Shown piece after piece: positions 26,416 through 36,750 of a stretch of DNA of 64,000 nucleotides. The notes under the pieces are model-generated. The model saw only the letters and a program-made list of their open reading frames with translations, was not told the origin of the DNA and did not search any database. Numbering within the stretch: position 1 is the stretch's first letter; the number at the start of each line of letters is the position of its first letter. The DNA comes from Promicromonospora sp. Populi (GTDB lineage Bacteria > Actinomycetota > Actinomycetes > Actinomycetales > Cellulomonadaceae), in the NCBI RefSeq assembly GCF_041081105.1, contig NZ_CP163528.1:3100001-3164000 (forward strand), given 5' to 3'. The translations under genes were made by a program, and so were the position numbers.

Positions 26416-27948
26416 ATGACGATGAGCTCTTCGCTCAGCGTGGAAACACCCCGGCTGGGCCCCAGACGGCGCTGGACGCTTCTGGTGACCGTCGGAGCGG
26501 GTCTCCTGCTGATCACCCTGGACAACTCGATCCTCTACACGGCGCTGCCCACTCTCACCCGTGAGCTCGATGCGAGCTGGACCGAGAGCCTGTGGATCAT
26601 CAACGCCTACCCGCTCGTGATGACCGGGCTGCTGCTCGGCTCGGGCACGCTGGGCGACCGGTTCGGGCACCGGCTCATGTTCCTGGCCGGCCTCGTCGTG
26701 TTCGGCCTGGCCTCCCTCCTGGCCGCGACCGCTCCCACCCCGGAGGTGCTGATCGCCGCGCGCGGCCTGCTGGCCGTCGGCGCCGCGGCGATGATGCCGG
26801 CCACCCTTGCGCTCATCCGCGTGGCCTTCACCAACGAGCGCGAGCGCAACATCGCCATCAGCGTGTGGGGCAGCCTGTCGGTGATCGGCGGCGCGCTCGG
26901 GCCCATCGTCGGCGGGGCGCTGCTGGAGCACTTCGACTGGGGCGCGATCTTCCTGATCAACGTGCCGGTGGTCCTCCTGGCCGTGATCGTCGGGGTCGCC
27001 GTCGCGCCGCAGGACGACCCGCATCCCGCGACCAAGTGGGACTTCACCTCGTCCGTGCAGGCTTTGGTCACCCTGATCGGTCTGGTGGCCCTGATCAAGG
27101 AGGTCGCCAAGCTCGACCGCTCCTGGCCCGTCGTGATCGGCTCGGCGCTTGTCACCGTCGTCGGCTGGTGGGTCTTTGTGCGTCGGCAGCGGCGCCTGCC
27201 CTTCCCGCTGCTCGACCTGTCGATCTTCCGCAACGCCGCGTTCGCCTCCGGGGTGCTCGCGGCCGCGTTCGCCATGTTCGCCATGGGCGGCCTCCAGCTC
27301 GCCACCACCCAGCGGTTCCAGCTCGTGGCCGGCTTCACGCCGCTCGAGTCGGGGCTGCTGGTGGCCACGATCGCCGCCGGGTCCCTACCGTCGTCGCTGC
27401 TGGGCGGGGCGTTCCTCCACGTCGTGGGCCTGCGCGTGCTGATCGGCGGCGGTCTGGGCGTCGGCGCCCTCGGGGTGGCCGGGACCCTGGTCGGCGTCCA
27501 GCACGGGATGGGTTGGCTCCTGGCCGGGCTGCTCGTCACGGGCCTCGGGCTGGGGGCGGCGATGTCCGTGGCCTCCACCGCGATCATCGGCAACGTGCCC
27601 ACGCGCCGGGCCGGCATGGCCTCCTCCGTCGAGGAGGTCTCCTACGAGTTCGGCAGCCTGGCCGCCGTCGCGCTGCTCGGCTCGCTGCTGACCACGGTCT
27701 ACACCCTGACGATTCGCCTGCCCGACGACGCTCCCGCCGCGGCCGGCCGATCCATGACGGACGCGCTGACCGCCCCCGGCGTCGGCGCCGAGGTGCTCGA
27801 CGCCGCCTTCCGCGCGTTCGGCAACAGCTACTCCACGGTCATGATCGTCTGCGCCGGCGTCCTGGCGGTCGGCGCGATCGTCACGACGGTGCTGCTGCGC
27901 CACTACGGGCCCGGTTCGGCGTCCTCCGCCTACGGCTCCGGCCACTGA
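26416..27948 (+). CDS. MFS drug-efflux transporter, DHA2 (14-TM) family
   Basis: 510 aa with about 14 hydrophobic segments. Motif C-like TLDNSILYTALPTL in TM1, motif A GTLGDRFGHRLMF, and SLSVIGGALGPIVGGALLE identify the EmrB/QacA-type DHA2 family of proton-driven multidrug exporters. Followed 15 nt later by a TetR gene, the usual arrangement of a self-regulated efflux operon. Start at ATG 26416 is supported by a TACAGT box 7 nt upstream. Confidence 0.93.
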   Translation: MTMSSSLSVETPRLGPRRRWTLLVTVGAGLLLITLDNSILYTALPTLTRELDASWTESLWIINAYPLVMTGLLLGSGTLGDRFGHRLMFLAGLVVFGLASLLAATAPTPEVLIAARGLLAVGAAAMMPATLALIRVAFTNERERNIAISVWGSLSVIGGALGPIVGGALLEHFDWGAIFLINVPVVLLAVIVGVAVAPQDDPHPATKWDFTSSVQALVTLIGLVALIKEVAKLDRSWPVVIGSALVTVVGWWVFVRRQRRLPFPLLDLSIFRNAAFASGVLAAAFAMFAMGGLQLATTQRFQLVAGFTPLESGLLVATIAAGSLPSSLLGGAFLHVVGLRVLIGGGLGVGALGVAGTLVGVQHGMGWLLAGLLVTGLGLGAAMSVASTAIIGNVPTRRAGMASSVEEVSYEFGSLAAVALLGSLLTTVYTLTIRLPDDAPAAAGRSMTDALTAPGVGAEVLDAAFRAFGNSYSTVMIVCAGVLAVGAIVTTVLLRHYGPGSASSAYGSGH

Positions 27949-27963
27949 GGGGCGGGAGGCAAC

Positions 27964-28506
27964 GTGCGACCGAGCAACCGTGACCGAATTCTCGACGCCG
28001 CCGTGCGCGTCATCCAGCGCGACGGCGTCACCGCCGTCACCTTCGACTCCGTGGCCGCCGAGGCGGAGCTGACGCGGGGCGGCATCATGTACCACTTCCG
28101 GTCCCGCGAGGACCTGCTGGCGGCGATCCACGAGCACCTGGCGAGCCAGTGGGAGGCCACGCTCCTGGCCGACGCCGGCCGCCCCGCAGACCAGCTCACC
28201 GCCGACGAGCGGTTGGCTGCCTACATCCGCGTGAGCACCCAGTCGGCGACCCGCGCCGAGCTGCAGCTCATGCTGGAGGCCGCCACCCGCCCGGAGTGGG
28301 CCGCGCCGTGGAGCGCCGTCCTGGAGCGCTGGGCGCCCGTCGCGCCCGACGCCGAGGCCGCCCCCGCGTCCATGAACCGGCTGGTGGCCCGGCTGGCAGC
28401 GGACGGCCTGTGGATGTTCGAGTCGCTGACCTACCGCACCATGCCGGAGGCCCAGCGCAGGGCGGTAGCCGAGCACCTGGTGCGCGCGGTCGGAGCCGGA
28501 ACGTAA
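27964..28506 (+). CDS. TetR-family regulator of the efflux operon
   Basis: 180 aa. TetR helix-turn-helix VTFDSVAAEAELTRGGIMYHF, then a short ligand-binding domain. Translated from GTG with GGGAGG upstream, in one operon with the DHA2 pump, which it probably represses. A strong hairpin follows immediately. Confidence 0.92.
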   Translation: MRPSNRDRILDAAVRVIQRDGVTAVTFDSVAAEAELTRGGIMYHFRSREDLLAAIHEHLASQWEATLLADAGRPADQLTADERLAAYIRVSTQSATRAELQLMLEAATRPEWAAPWSAVLERWAPVAPDAEAAPASMNRLVARLAADGLWMFESLTYRTMPEAQRRAVAEHLVRAVGAGT

Positions 28507-28509
28507 AGC

Positions 28510-28538
28510 AGGCCCGGGATCCTTGGGATCCCGGGCCT
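28510..28538 (+). terminator. Terminator after the efflux-tetR operon
   Basis: Perfect 13-bp arms AGGCCCGGGATCC (28510-28522) and GGATCCCGGGCCT (28526-28538), 3-nt loop, starting 4 nt after the TetR stop and ending just before the convergent tRNA. Confidence 0.85.
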
Positions 28539-28539
28539 C

Positions 28540-28615
28540 TGGAGCCGCCTGTCGGGTTCGAACCGACGACCTTCCGCTTACAAGGCGGGAGCTCTACCAG
28601 CTGAGCTAAGGCGGC
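28540..28615 (-). tRNA. tRNA-Thr (anticodon UGU)
   Basis: On the minus strand: 7-bp acceptor GCCGCCT/AGGCGGC, D-arm GCTC/GAGC, anticodon loop CTTGTAA giving UGU (Thr, ACA codons), T-arm GTCGG-TTCGAAC-CCGAC, discriminator T and an encoded CCA. The outermost anticodon-stem pair is C-A. Length is 76 nt including CCA. Confidence 0.93.
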
Positions 28616-28670
28616 AGGCGGAGAACAGCCTAACGGTTCCTGCCGCCGGTCCGCTCCCCGCAAAGCGGCA

Positions 28671-28696
28671 GGGTCCCGGACCGTAGCCCGGGACCC
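28671..28696 (-). terminator. Hairpin after the thioredoxin-fold gene
   Basis: 9-bp arms GGGTCCCGG (28671-28679) and CCGGGACCC (28688-28696), loop 8 nt, about 28 nt downstream of the minus-strand gene end at 28724 and upstream of tRNA-Thr. Confidence 0.6.
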
Positions 28697-28723
28697 CGCC
28701 GTCGTCACGTCAGAGCAGCCGGG

Positions 28724-29578
28724 CTACTCGGACGGCTCGGCGGACGGCTCGGTCGACTCCTCAGTCGCCGGCGCCTCACCCGTGATCGCCTCGGTCAGCG
28801 CGCCGGGGGTCTGCCACCCCTCGAACCGCTCACCGTTGATCACGACGGTCGGCGTACCGAACCCGCCCTCGGCGTTCAGCAGGGACGCGTCGCTGCCCGC
28901 CACCTGGGAGGAGGCCGAGACCCATTCCTCGTAGGTCTCCATGGCCTCGCCGGAGGTGATTCCCGCGGCCACGTCTGCCGGCACCCCGGCACCCTCCGCA
29001 ACCTGTGCGATCTGCTCGTCAGACAGGCCGGGCGTGTTCTCCTGCGGCTGGTTCGCGAACAGCGCGTCGTGGAAGGCGGAGAACTGCTCGGGTGCCTGGT
29101 CGGCGACCCAGGCGGCGGCCGAGGCCGCACGCGTCGAGTACTCGGTGCCCTGCGACACGCGGTCCAGGATGGAGACCGGGTGCACGATGAGGGTGAGGTC
29201 CTCGGCCTCGCGCATCTCGGCGATGCTCGCAGCGTTCAGCGACTCGAACTGACCGCAGATGGGGCACATGTAGTCCACGTACACGTCGAGCGTCGGCGCG
29301 CCCTCGTTCGTGGTGCCCGCGGCGCCGGTGGCGCCGACCGGGATGCCGGTGTCCTGGACCACGCCGGCGGGGACGTTGTCGACCCGCTCCATGGGCGTCC
29401 GCTGACCCTCCTGGAAGATCATCACACTGATCACGATCAGGCCGATGACGATGACCCCGAGCACACCCACCAAGATCAAGCGGCTGCGCTTCTCTGCGGA
29501 CTTCTGCTTCTTCTGGAGTGCAAGGGCCTCGGCACGAGCTGCGTCTCGGCGCTGTGCCTTGGTCTGGTTCGTCGACAT
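28724..29578 (-). CDS. Membrane-anchored DsbA-like thiol-disulfide oxidoreductase
   Basis: 284 aa. A Lys/Arg-rich N-terminal helix (~1-33), one TM (~34-55), then an extracytoplasmic thioredoxin-4/DsbA fold with active-site CPIC at 105-108 and the cis-Pro region FGTPTVVING. Ends in an acidic Glu/Pro/Ser tail. It should catalyse disulfide formation or isomerisation of exported proteins. Start ATG with AAGGA upstream. It follows the membrane kinase on the same strand after 121 bp. Confidence 0.92.
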   Translation of the reverse strand: MSTNQTKAQRRDAARAEALALQKKQKSAEKRSRLILVGVLGVIVIGLIVISVMIFQEGQRTPMERVDNVPAGVVQDTGIPVGATGAAGTTNEGAPTLDVYVDYMCPICGQFESLNAASIAEMREAEDLTLIVHPVSILDRVSQGTEYSTRAASAAAWVADQAPEQFSAFHDALFANQPQENTPGLSDEQIAQVAEGAGVPADVAAGITSGEAMETYEEWVSASSQVAGSDASLLNAEGGFGTPTVVINGERFEGWQTPGALTEAITGEAPATEESTEPSAEPSE

Positions 29579-29699
29579 CGAGGTCCTTCGAGATGCGGGC
29601 CAATGGGAGGAGGCGCTGAGCGCGCCTACACCCAGACTACTAGCGATCGCTGGGAGACCACTGGACGTTTCGTTACGATCCAGGCACCCGAACGAGCCG

Positions 29700-31499
29700 T
29701 CACCAGGTGACGTCGGGCCGACTGCCCAGGGGCCACCACTGCACGTCCACCGGGCTGCCGAACAGCGGCAGCGCGGCGACGACCGCGAGCGCCAGCACGA
29801 TCAGGGCGACCACGATCTTGCGCCCCCTGGTGGGGGCGATCTGGCGCAGCGTGGGTCCGGCCCCGACCCGGGTCCCGTACGACGCCGGTCCCCACCACGT
29901 CACGACGAGGGTGACCAGCATCGCGACGGCGAGCACGAGGCTGTCGACGATGGGCTGGTTCATACCGCCCACCGACCGCGCCTCGACCGTCAGGATGGGG
30001 GCGATGATCAAGTTGCCCGGCGCGAACAGAATCATCCCCAGCAGCCCGACGATCACCCCGGCGCAGATCCCGACGGCTGCGGCGGGCAGCACGCCGAACA
30101 CGGCGCGGACGAGGTGCCAGGGGGACACGAGGGTCGCGATCAGCACGTCGCTCGGGCTGCGTCCGCGCCGCGCGCGGCGGCTGCGGAGCTCCTCGACGGC
30201 GATCCCCGCCAGGCGCGTCAGGATCAGCAGGACCACCATCGTCGCGACGGCGATCCCGGGCCGGGTGGCGGCGAACGCGACGAGCGCGAGGGTGACGGCG
30301 GCGAACAGCCCGCGGTAGCCGGTGACGTGGGCGGGGTTCGCCAGGGCGAAGGCCGATGCGGTCGACGACGACGGCCGCGCCGTGCCGACCGCACGTCCGG
30401 TCACCGAGCGCCCCTTGGCGGGTGCGGCGGCCAGGTCGGTCACGCCGCCGACGGGCTCCTTGCGCGCGGCTCCGGCGACGGCTGCCGCCCCGGCCGCTGC
30501 ACCGACGCCCACGCCGCCGGCTGCCGCGGACACCGGCCGCCGGTCCGGCACGAGGCCCTGGGGCATCACGCGCGTCGACCCGAGGTCGGAAGACGCCGCG
30601 CCGTCGTCGGACGCCCCGAAGACCTCGGTCTCCGAACCGTCCTGGTCCTCTGCGGCGGCGACGAACGCCGCCGACTCGGCCTTGAGCGCCCGCGCCACCT
30701 CGTCCGGGCCCCAGCGTTCGGCGGGCACGGCCCGCAGCGCAGCGCCGAGCGCGCGCCCGGTGCGGGTGGGCAGACCGTCGAGGTCCGCCTCGCCCTGCCG
30801 CGAGCGCCGCAGCACCAGCTCGGTGGGCCGTACGCCGAACGGCGCCCGGCCGGTGCCGGAGAACGCGAGGACGGCGGCCCAGGACCACCAGTCGGTGTCG
30901 GGGCCGGGCTCCGCGCCGTCGAGCAGCTCGGGGGCGAGGTAGCCGGGGGTGCCCATGACATATCCGGTCCGGGTGGCGCGGGGGTCGCCGGGGCCTTGTG
31001 CGAGCCCGAAGTCGATCAGGACCGGCCCGGACCGTGCGATGAGCACGTTGGACGGGGTGAGGTCGCGGTGCACAACCCCGGTGCCGTGCACCGCTTCGAG
31101 GGCGTCGGCGAGCTGGTCGGCGAGCTCGAAGAGGTCCCGTGCGTCGAGCGGCCCGCGCTCGTCGATCTCCTCCTCGAGCGTGGGGCCTTCGACGAGCTCG
31201 GTGACGATGAAGGCCTCGGGGCCCTCCAGCTCGGCGTCGAGCACGCGGGCCACCGCGGGGTGCCGCAGGCCCTGCAGTGCGGCGGCCTCGCGGCGCAGCC
31301 GCTCGCGGGCGGCGGGGTCGTCGAGGTGGCGGTGCAGGATCTTGAGGGCTACGGCGTTCCCGCCGCCGTCCTCGGCGCGGTAGACGGCGCCCATGGCGCC
31401 GGACCCGATCTCGCGCACCACGGTGTACCCGCCGAGCTGGGTGCCTGCAGCGGGGCCGGCACCGTTGACGGGGGCGATCGAGGCCTGCACCTCCTTCAT
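29700..31499 (-). CDS. Ser/Thr protein kinase with polytopic membrane C-terminus
   Basis: 599 aa. Hanks-type kinase at ~24-280: glycine loop IGSGAMGAVY, Lys53 (VALKIL), HRDLTPSN (144-151), DFGLA (163-167) and APE (189-191), so all catalytic residues are present. An Ala/Ser-rich linker follows, then about six membrane helices (~395-580) where many actinobacterial kinases have a single TM and PASTA or other sensor. Start at 31497-31499 with TACCGT seven bases upstream; the frame open further upstream is not needed. Divergent from otsAB. Substrates unknown. Confidence 0.9.
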   Translation of the reverse strand: MKEVQASIAPVNGAGPAAGTQLGGYTVVREIGSGAMGAVYRAEDGGGNAVALKILHRHLDDPAARERLRREAAALQGLRHPAVARVLDAELEGPEAFIVTELVEGPTLEEEIDERGPLDARDLFELADQLADALEAVHGTGVVHRDLTPSNVLIARSGPVLIDFGLAQGPGDPRATRTGYVMGTPGYLAPELLDGAEPGPDTDWWSWAAVLAFSGTGRAPFGVRPTELVLRRSRQGEADLDGLPTRTGRALGAALRAVPAERWGPDEVARALKAESAAFVAAAEDQDGSETEVFGASDDGAASSDLGSTRVMPQGLVPDRRPVSAAAGGVGVGAAAGAAAVAGAARKEPVGGVTDLAAAPAKGRSVTGRAVGTARPSSSTASAFALANPAHVTGYRGLFAAVTLALVAFAATRPGIAVATMVVLLILTRLAGIAVEELRSRRARRGRSPSDVLIATLVSPWHLVRAVFGVLPAAAVGICAGVIVGLLGMILFAPGNLIIAPILTVEARSVGGMNQPIVDSLVLAVAMLVTLVVTWWGPASYGTRVGAGPTLRQIAPTRGRKIVVALIVLALAVVAALPLFGSPVDVQWWPLGSRPDVTW

Positions 31500-31641
31500 G
31501 AGGCCCACGGTAGTCGTCGCGGACCGGCGATGCCCGCCAAGTCCAGCCCTCTGACCAGCGGTGTGACCAGCATCGCGGCCACGGCGCAACCACGCGCCGG
31601 ACGCCTTCGTTACTCTGAGCAGGTACGGGACCTCGGTACTC

Positions 31642-31670
31642 TTGACGCTGCACAGCGAGACTCATACAAA
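31642..31670 (+). promoter_or_regulatory. otsAB promoter
   Basis: -35 TTGACG (31642-31647) and -10 TACAAA (31665-31670), 17-bp spacing, 17 nt before the TTG start of the trehalose gene. Confidence 0.65.
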
Positions 31671-31686
31671 ACTAAGGAGCAGTACA

Positions 31687-34017
31687 TTGCCGGGTAAAGA
31701 CGGATACGATCTGGTCGTCGTCGCAAACCGGCTCCCGGTGGATTTCACGGTCGGCCCAGAAGGGGACCTCTCCTGGCAGAGGTCACCCGGCGGCCTGGTC
31801 ACGGCGCTGGAACCGGTGATGCAGGGTGCCGACGGCGCCTGGGTGGGCTGGTCCGGCGCCCCCGACCTCGCCCACGAACCGTTCACGGCCGACGGGATGC
31901 TCCTGGTCCCGGTCACGCTGAGCGCCGTCGAGATCGAGCGCTACTACGAGGGCTTCTCCAACGCGACCCTGTGGCCGCTGTACCACGACGTCATCGCTCC
32001 GCCCGACTACCACCGGCAGTGGTGGGACGCGTACCGCCGCGTCAACCAGCGCTTCGCCGACGCCGCGGCCGAGCAGGCCGCCGACGGCGCCGTCGTCTGG
32101 GTGCACGACTACCAGCTCCAGCTCGTCCCCCGAATGCTGCGCGACCTGCGCCCGGACCTGCGCATCGGGTTCTTCGACCACATCCCGTTCCCACCGGTCG
32201 AGCTGTTCGCGCAGCTCCCGTGGCGCCGGCAGATCATCGACGGCCTGCTCGGCGCGGACCTGGTCGGCTTCCAGCGCAACGGTGACGCCGCGAACTTCGT
32301 GCGGTCCGCGCGCCGCCTCACCGGATACACGACCCGCGGCCCCATCATCACGATCCCGGACGCCGACGGGCGCCCCGGCCGGCACGTGCGTGCGTCCTCG
32401 TTCCCCATCTCCATCGACTCCCACCGGTTCGACACGCTCGCCCGCACCCCCGAGGTGCAGGCCCGCGCCAAGGAGATCAAGGCCGACCTCGGCAACCCCG
32501 ACACCCTGATGCTCGGCGTCGACCGCCTCGACTACACCAAGGGCATCCGGCACCGCATCAAGGCGTACGGCGAGCTGCTCGACGACGGCCGGCTCGACGT
32601 CGAGCACGCCACCCTGGTGCAGGTCGCGAGCCCCAGCCGCGAGAACGTCGGCGCCTACCAGGAGCTGCGTGAGCACGTCGAAGGACTCGTGGGCCGGATC
32701 AACGGCGAGTACGGCGAGCTGGGCCACTCCGCCATCCACTACCTGCACCACTCCTACCCGCCCGAGGAGATGGCGGCGCTCTACCTGGCCGCCGACGTCC
32801 TGCTGGTGACCTCGCTGCGCGACGGCATGAACCTTGTCGCCAAGGAGTACATCGCCGCCCGCTCCGACGACCGGGGCGCGCTGGTGCTGAGCGAGTTCAC
32901 CGGCGCGGCCGACGAGCTCTCCCCCGGCCCCCTGCTGGTCAACCCGCACGACATCGACGGCATGAAGGACATCATCGTGGCCGCCGCGACCATGGACCCC
33001 CGCGAGCAGCGGCGCCGCATGCGGCGCCTGCGCCGCAAGGTCCTGGCCGACGACGTCGCCAAGTGGTCCGAGACCTTCCTCGGGGTGCTCACCGCCGTGC
33101 CGGCCCGGCCGCTCAGCGTGGACCCGCGCTCCGCGGAGCACCGCCACCACAACCTCCAGGACGCCCTGACGGCGTTCACCAGCGTGCCCGACGAGGTCCC
33201 CGCGAAGGGCCGGCTCGCCCGCATGGGCAACGGCAACGGCCGGCGCAAGAAGCCGACCACGGGCTGGCTCCTCGCATCCGACTTCGACGGGACGCTCGCC
33301 CCGCTCGTGGACGACCCCAAGTCGTCCGCGATGACGCGCGCCGCGCGCGCCGCCGTCGAGCAGCTGCACACGCTCGGGCAGGAGGCGCCCGTGCGCCTCG
33401 CCTTCATCTCCGGGCGGGACCTGTCCGACCTCGCCGAGCGGTCGGTGGCCCCCGAGGGCACGTTCCTCGTCGGCAGCCACGGCGCGGAGGCGGGCCGGGC
33501 CACCACCACCGGCGTCGAGCAGGTGCCGTTCCAGCTCACCACCACCCAGTCCGGCGAGCTCGACGCGCTCGTCGCGGGCTTCGAGTCCGCCGTCTCCGGC
33601 CGCGAGGGGGCGTGGGTGCAGGTCAAGCCCGCCGCCGCCGTCGTGCACACGCGCCTGGCGAGCGTGGACGACGCCGCGGCCATCACAGTGGCCGCCGAGG
33701 AGGTGGCCGCCAACCTGGGCCTGCCCGCCATGCACGGCAAGGACGTGGTCGAGGTCTCCGTGGTGACCACCAGCAAGGGCGAGGCGCTGCGCCGCCTGCG
33801 CGGCACCGTCGCGGCCGAGCTGGGCGTCGAGAAGGTGCGCGTCCTGTACGCGGGCGACGACACCACCGACGAGCACGCGTTCGGCGTGCTCGAGTCCGGC
33901 GACCTGTCGATCAAGGTGGGTACCGGCGACACCCTCGCCTCCTACCGGGTGCCTGACCCCGACGCGCTCGCCGCGGTCCTCGCCGGGCTCGCCGAGACCC
34001 TGAGCGACGAGGCCTGA
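31687..34017 (+). CDS. otsAB: Bifunctional trehalose-6-phosphate synthase/phosphatase (OtsA-OtsB fusion)
   Basis: 776 aa. OtsA (GT20) at ~1-465: ANRLPV, WVHDYQLQLVP, GVDRLDYTKGI, SLRDGMNLVAKEY, which bind glucose-6-P and the nucleotide sugar. OtsB (HAD) at ~530-770 begins ASDFDGTLAPLVDD (nucleophile Asp), with HGAEAG and YAGDDTTDEHAF. The single chain can make trehalose-6-P and dephosphorylate it. The TTG start is supported by GGAG 8 nt upstream; the frame extends upstream across the promoter. A sugar ABC ATPase gene follows after 161 bp. Confidence 0.94.
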   Translation: MPGKDGYDLVVVANRLPVDFTVGPEGDLSWQRSPGGLVTALEPVMQGADGAWVGWSGAPDLAHEPFTADGMLLVPVTLSAVEIERYYEGFSNATLWPLYHDVIAPPDYHRQWWDAYRRVNQRFADAAAEQAADGAVVWVHDYQLQLVPRMLRDLRPDLRIGFFDHIPFPPVELFAQLPWRRQIIDGLLGADLVGFQRNGDAANFVRSARRLTGYTTRGPIITIPDADGRPGRHVRASSFPISIDSHRFDTLARTPEVQARAKEIKADLGNPDTLMLGVDRLDYTKGIRHRIKAYGELLDDGRLDVEHATLVQVASPSRENVGAYQELREHVEGLVGRINGEYGELGHSAIHYLHHSYPPEEMAALYLAADVLLVTSLRDGMNLVAKEYIAARSDDRGALVLSEFTGAADELSPGPLLVNPHDIDGMKDIIVAAATMDPREQRRRMRRLRRKVLADDVAKWSETFLGVLTAVPARPLSVDPRSAEHRHHNLQDALTAFTSVPDEVPAKGRLARMGNGNGRRKKPTTGWLLASDFDGTLAPLVDDPKSSAMTRAARAAVEQLHTLGQEAPVRLAFISGRDLSDLAERSVAPEGTFLVGSHGAEAGRATTTGVEQVPFQLTTTQSGELDALVAGFESAVSGREGAWVQVKPAAAVVHTRLASVDDAAAITVAAEEVAANLGLPAMHGKDVVEVSVVTTSKGEALRRLRGTVAAELGVEKVRVLYAGDDTTDEHAFGVLESGDLSIKVGTGDTLASYRVPDPDALAAVLAGLAETLSDEA

Positions 34018-34178
34018 GCGGGATCTGACCCAGTCGTGACCTGGTCGATACCGCGGCCTTGACCAACAGGGGTACGATCGCGCTGCAAGTGTCACCGCCG
34101 ACACGTGAGTGGAAGCAACGGCACCCGACCACAACGGATCGTCCGGCACGTACCTGCCGGTGGAGGGATGTACTAGTC

Positions 34179-35297
<1,119 letters not shown>

Positions 35298-35351
35298 GCA
35301 GGCACAGGTACCGCCTGATTCCTCAGCTCGCTGAGGGAACGGTTACCTCCT

Positions 35352-35416
35352 CGGGGTGTGTTGCTGTGCATGGACGTCTGTCCCGCACAGCAACACACCC
35401 CGTAGGCCTTTTTTCG
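35352..35416 (+). terminator. Strong rho-independent terminator after msiK
   Basis: 18-bp perfect arms (35352-35369 and 35385-35402), then TAGGCC and a run of six T. One of the few hairpins here with a T-tract. Confidence 0.93.
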
Positions 35417-35480
35417 CTCCGCCCCGGCGGAAGCCCCGGCCTCCCCGGCCGAGTGGCCGGCCCAGCGCAGAATGGTGCCC

Positions 35481-36740
35481 ATGCCCCAGCAGAATCTCCA
35501 GATCACCGCGGTCGCACCTGACCCCGCGCTGCTGGACCTCCCGTGGGACGTGCCGCTGGCCGAGTGGCCCGAGGACGTCCTGGCCGCACTGCCCCAGGGA
35601 ATCTCGCGGCACGTGGTCCGGTTCGTGAACCACTCCGGCCGCGTCATAGCGATCAAGGAGATCGGCGAGACCGTCGCCTACCGCGAGTACGAGCTGCTCC
35701 GCCAGCTGCACCGTATCGAGGTGCCCTCGGTAGTGCCCGTGGGCGTCATCACGGGCCGCAGGGCGCCCGATGGCGAACGGCTCGAGGCAGTGCTCGTCAC
35801 CGAGCACCTGCAGTTCTCCCTGCCCTACCGCGCCCTGTTCAGCCAGGACCTGCGCCCCGACACCGCCACGCGCCTCATCGACGCCCTGGCGGTGCTCCTG
35901 GTCCGCCTGCACCTGGTGGGCTTCTACTGGGGCGACGTGTCGCTGTCGAACACCCTCTTCCGGCGCGACGCCGAGACTTTCGCCGCCTACCTGGTCGACG
36001 CCGAGACCGGCGACCTGCACCGCACCCTGACGAACGGCCAGCGCAACTACGACGTCGACCTGGCGCGCACCAACATCATCGGCGAGCTCATGGACCTCGC
36101 CGCGGGCGAGCTGCTCGACGAGGACGTGGACGAGGTGGCGATCGGCGACGCCCTCGTGGAGCGCTACAACGAGCTGTGGGAGGCCCTCACGGTCTCGGAG
36201 GCGTTCGACCGCGGGGACCGCTGGCGCGTGGCCGCCCGCATCGAGCGGCTCAACGACCTCGGCTTCGACGTGGGCGAGCTCGAGATCACCACGGACATCG
36301 ACGGCACCAAGGTGCGCATCCAGCCCAAGGTGGTTGACGCCGGGCACCACTCCCGTCGGCTGCTGCGCCTCACGGGGCTGGACGTCCAGGAGAACCAGGC
36401 GCGCCGCATGCTCAACGACCTGGACAGCTACCAGGCCGCTACCGACCGGCAGAACGACCAGGAGCAGATAGTGGCGCACGCCTGGGTGCGCCAGGTGTTC
36501 CGCCCGACAATCGACGCCGTGCCGCGCGAGCTGCGCCGCAAGCTGGAGCCCGCGCAGCTGTTCCACGAGATCCTCGACCACCGCTGGTACATCTCACAGC
36601 AGGCACAGCGGGACATCCCGCTGCCCGAGGCCGCCGAGTCCTACGTCGAGAACGTGCTGCGGCACCGCCCCGACGAGGACGCCGTGCTCGGCCTCGCTCC
36701 CGGCGAAGCGGAAGAGGAAGAGGCCGAGCTCGAGGCTTAG
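35481..36740 (+). CDS. DUF4032 protein (kinase-like fold)
   Basis: 419 aa. GISRHVVRFVNHSGRVIAIK resembles an ATP-binding N-lobe with Lys, and LVGFYWGDVSLSNTLF parallels the catalytic loop of LPS-kinase/APH-like folds, followed by AYLVDAETGDL (DFG-like Asp). The second half carries QRNYDVDLARTNIIGELMDL and a long helical DUF4032 region ending in an acidic tail. Function is unknown; the fold is inferred from motifs. ATG 35481 is preferred, 35472 is possible; neither has a Shine-Dalgarno. Its stop is 10 nt from that of rlmB on the other strand. Confidence 0.82.
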   Translation: MPQQNLQITAVAPDPALLDLPWDVPLAEWPEDVLAALPQGISRHVVRFVNHSGRVIAIKEIGETVAYREYELLRQLHRIEVPSVVPVGVITGRRAPDGERLEAVLVTEHLQFSLPYRALFSQDLRPDTATRLIDALAVLLVRLHLVGFYWGDVSLSNTLFRRDAETFAAYLVDAETGDLHRTLTNGQRNYDVDLARTNIIGELMDLAAGELLDEDVDEVAIGDALVERYNELWEALTVSEAFDRGDRWRVAARIERLNDLGFDVGELEITTDIDGTKVRIQPKVVDAGHHSRRLLRLTGLDVQENQARRMLNDLDSYQAATDRQNDQEQIVAHAWVRQVFRPTIDAVPRELRRKLEPAQLFHEILDHRWYISQQAQRDIPLPEAAESYVENVLRHRPDEDAVLGLAPGEAEEEEAELEA

Positions 36741-36750
36741 CTTTCGAGTC

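Noticed and set aside
28540-28615. Reading the tRNA as tRNA-Val
   Set aside because: The anticodon loop is CTTGTAA on the minus strand, so the anticodon is UGU (Thr), not UAC.
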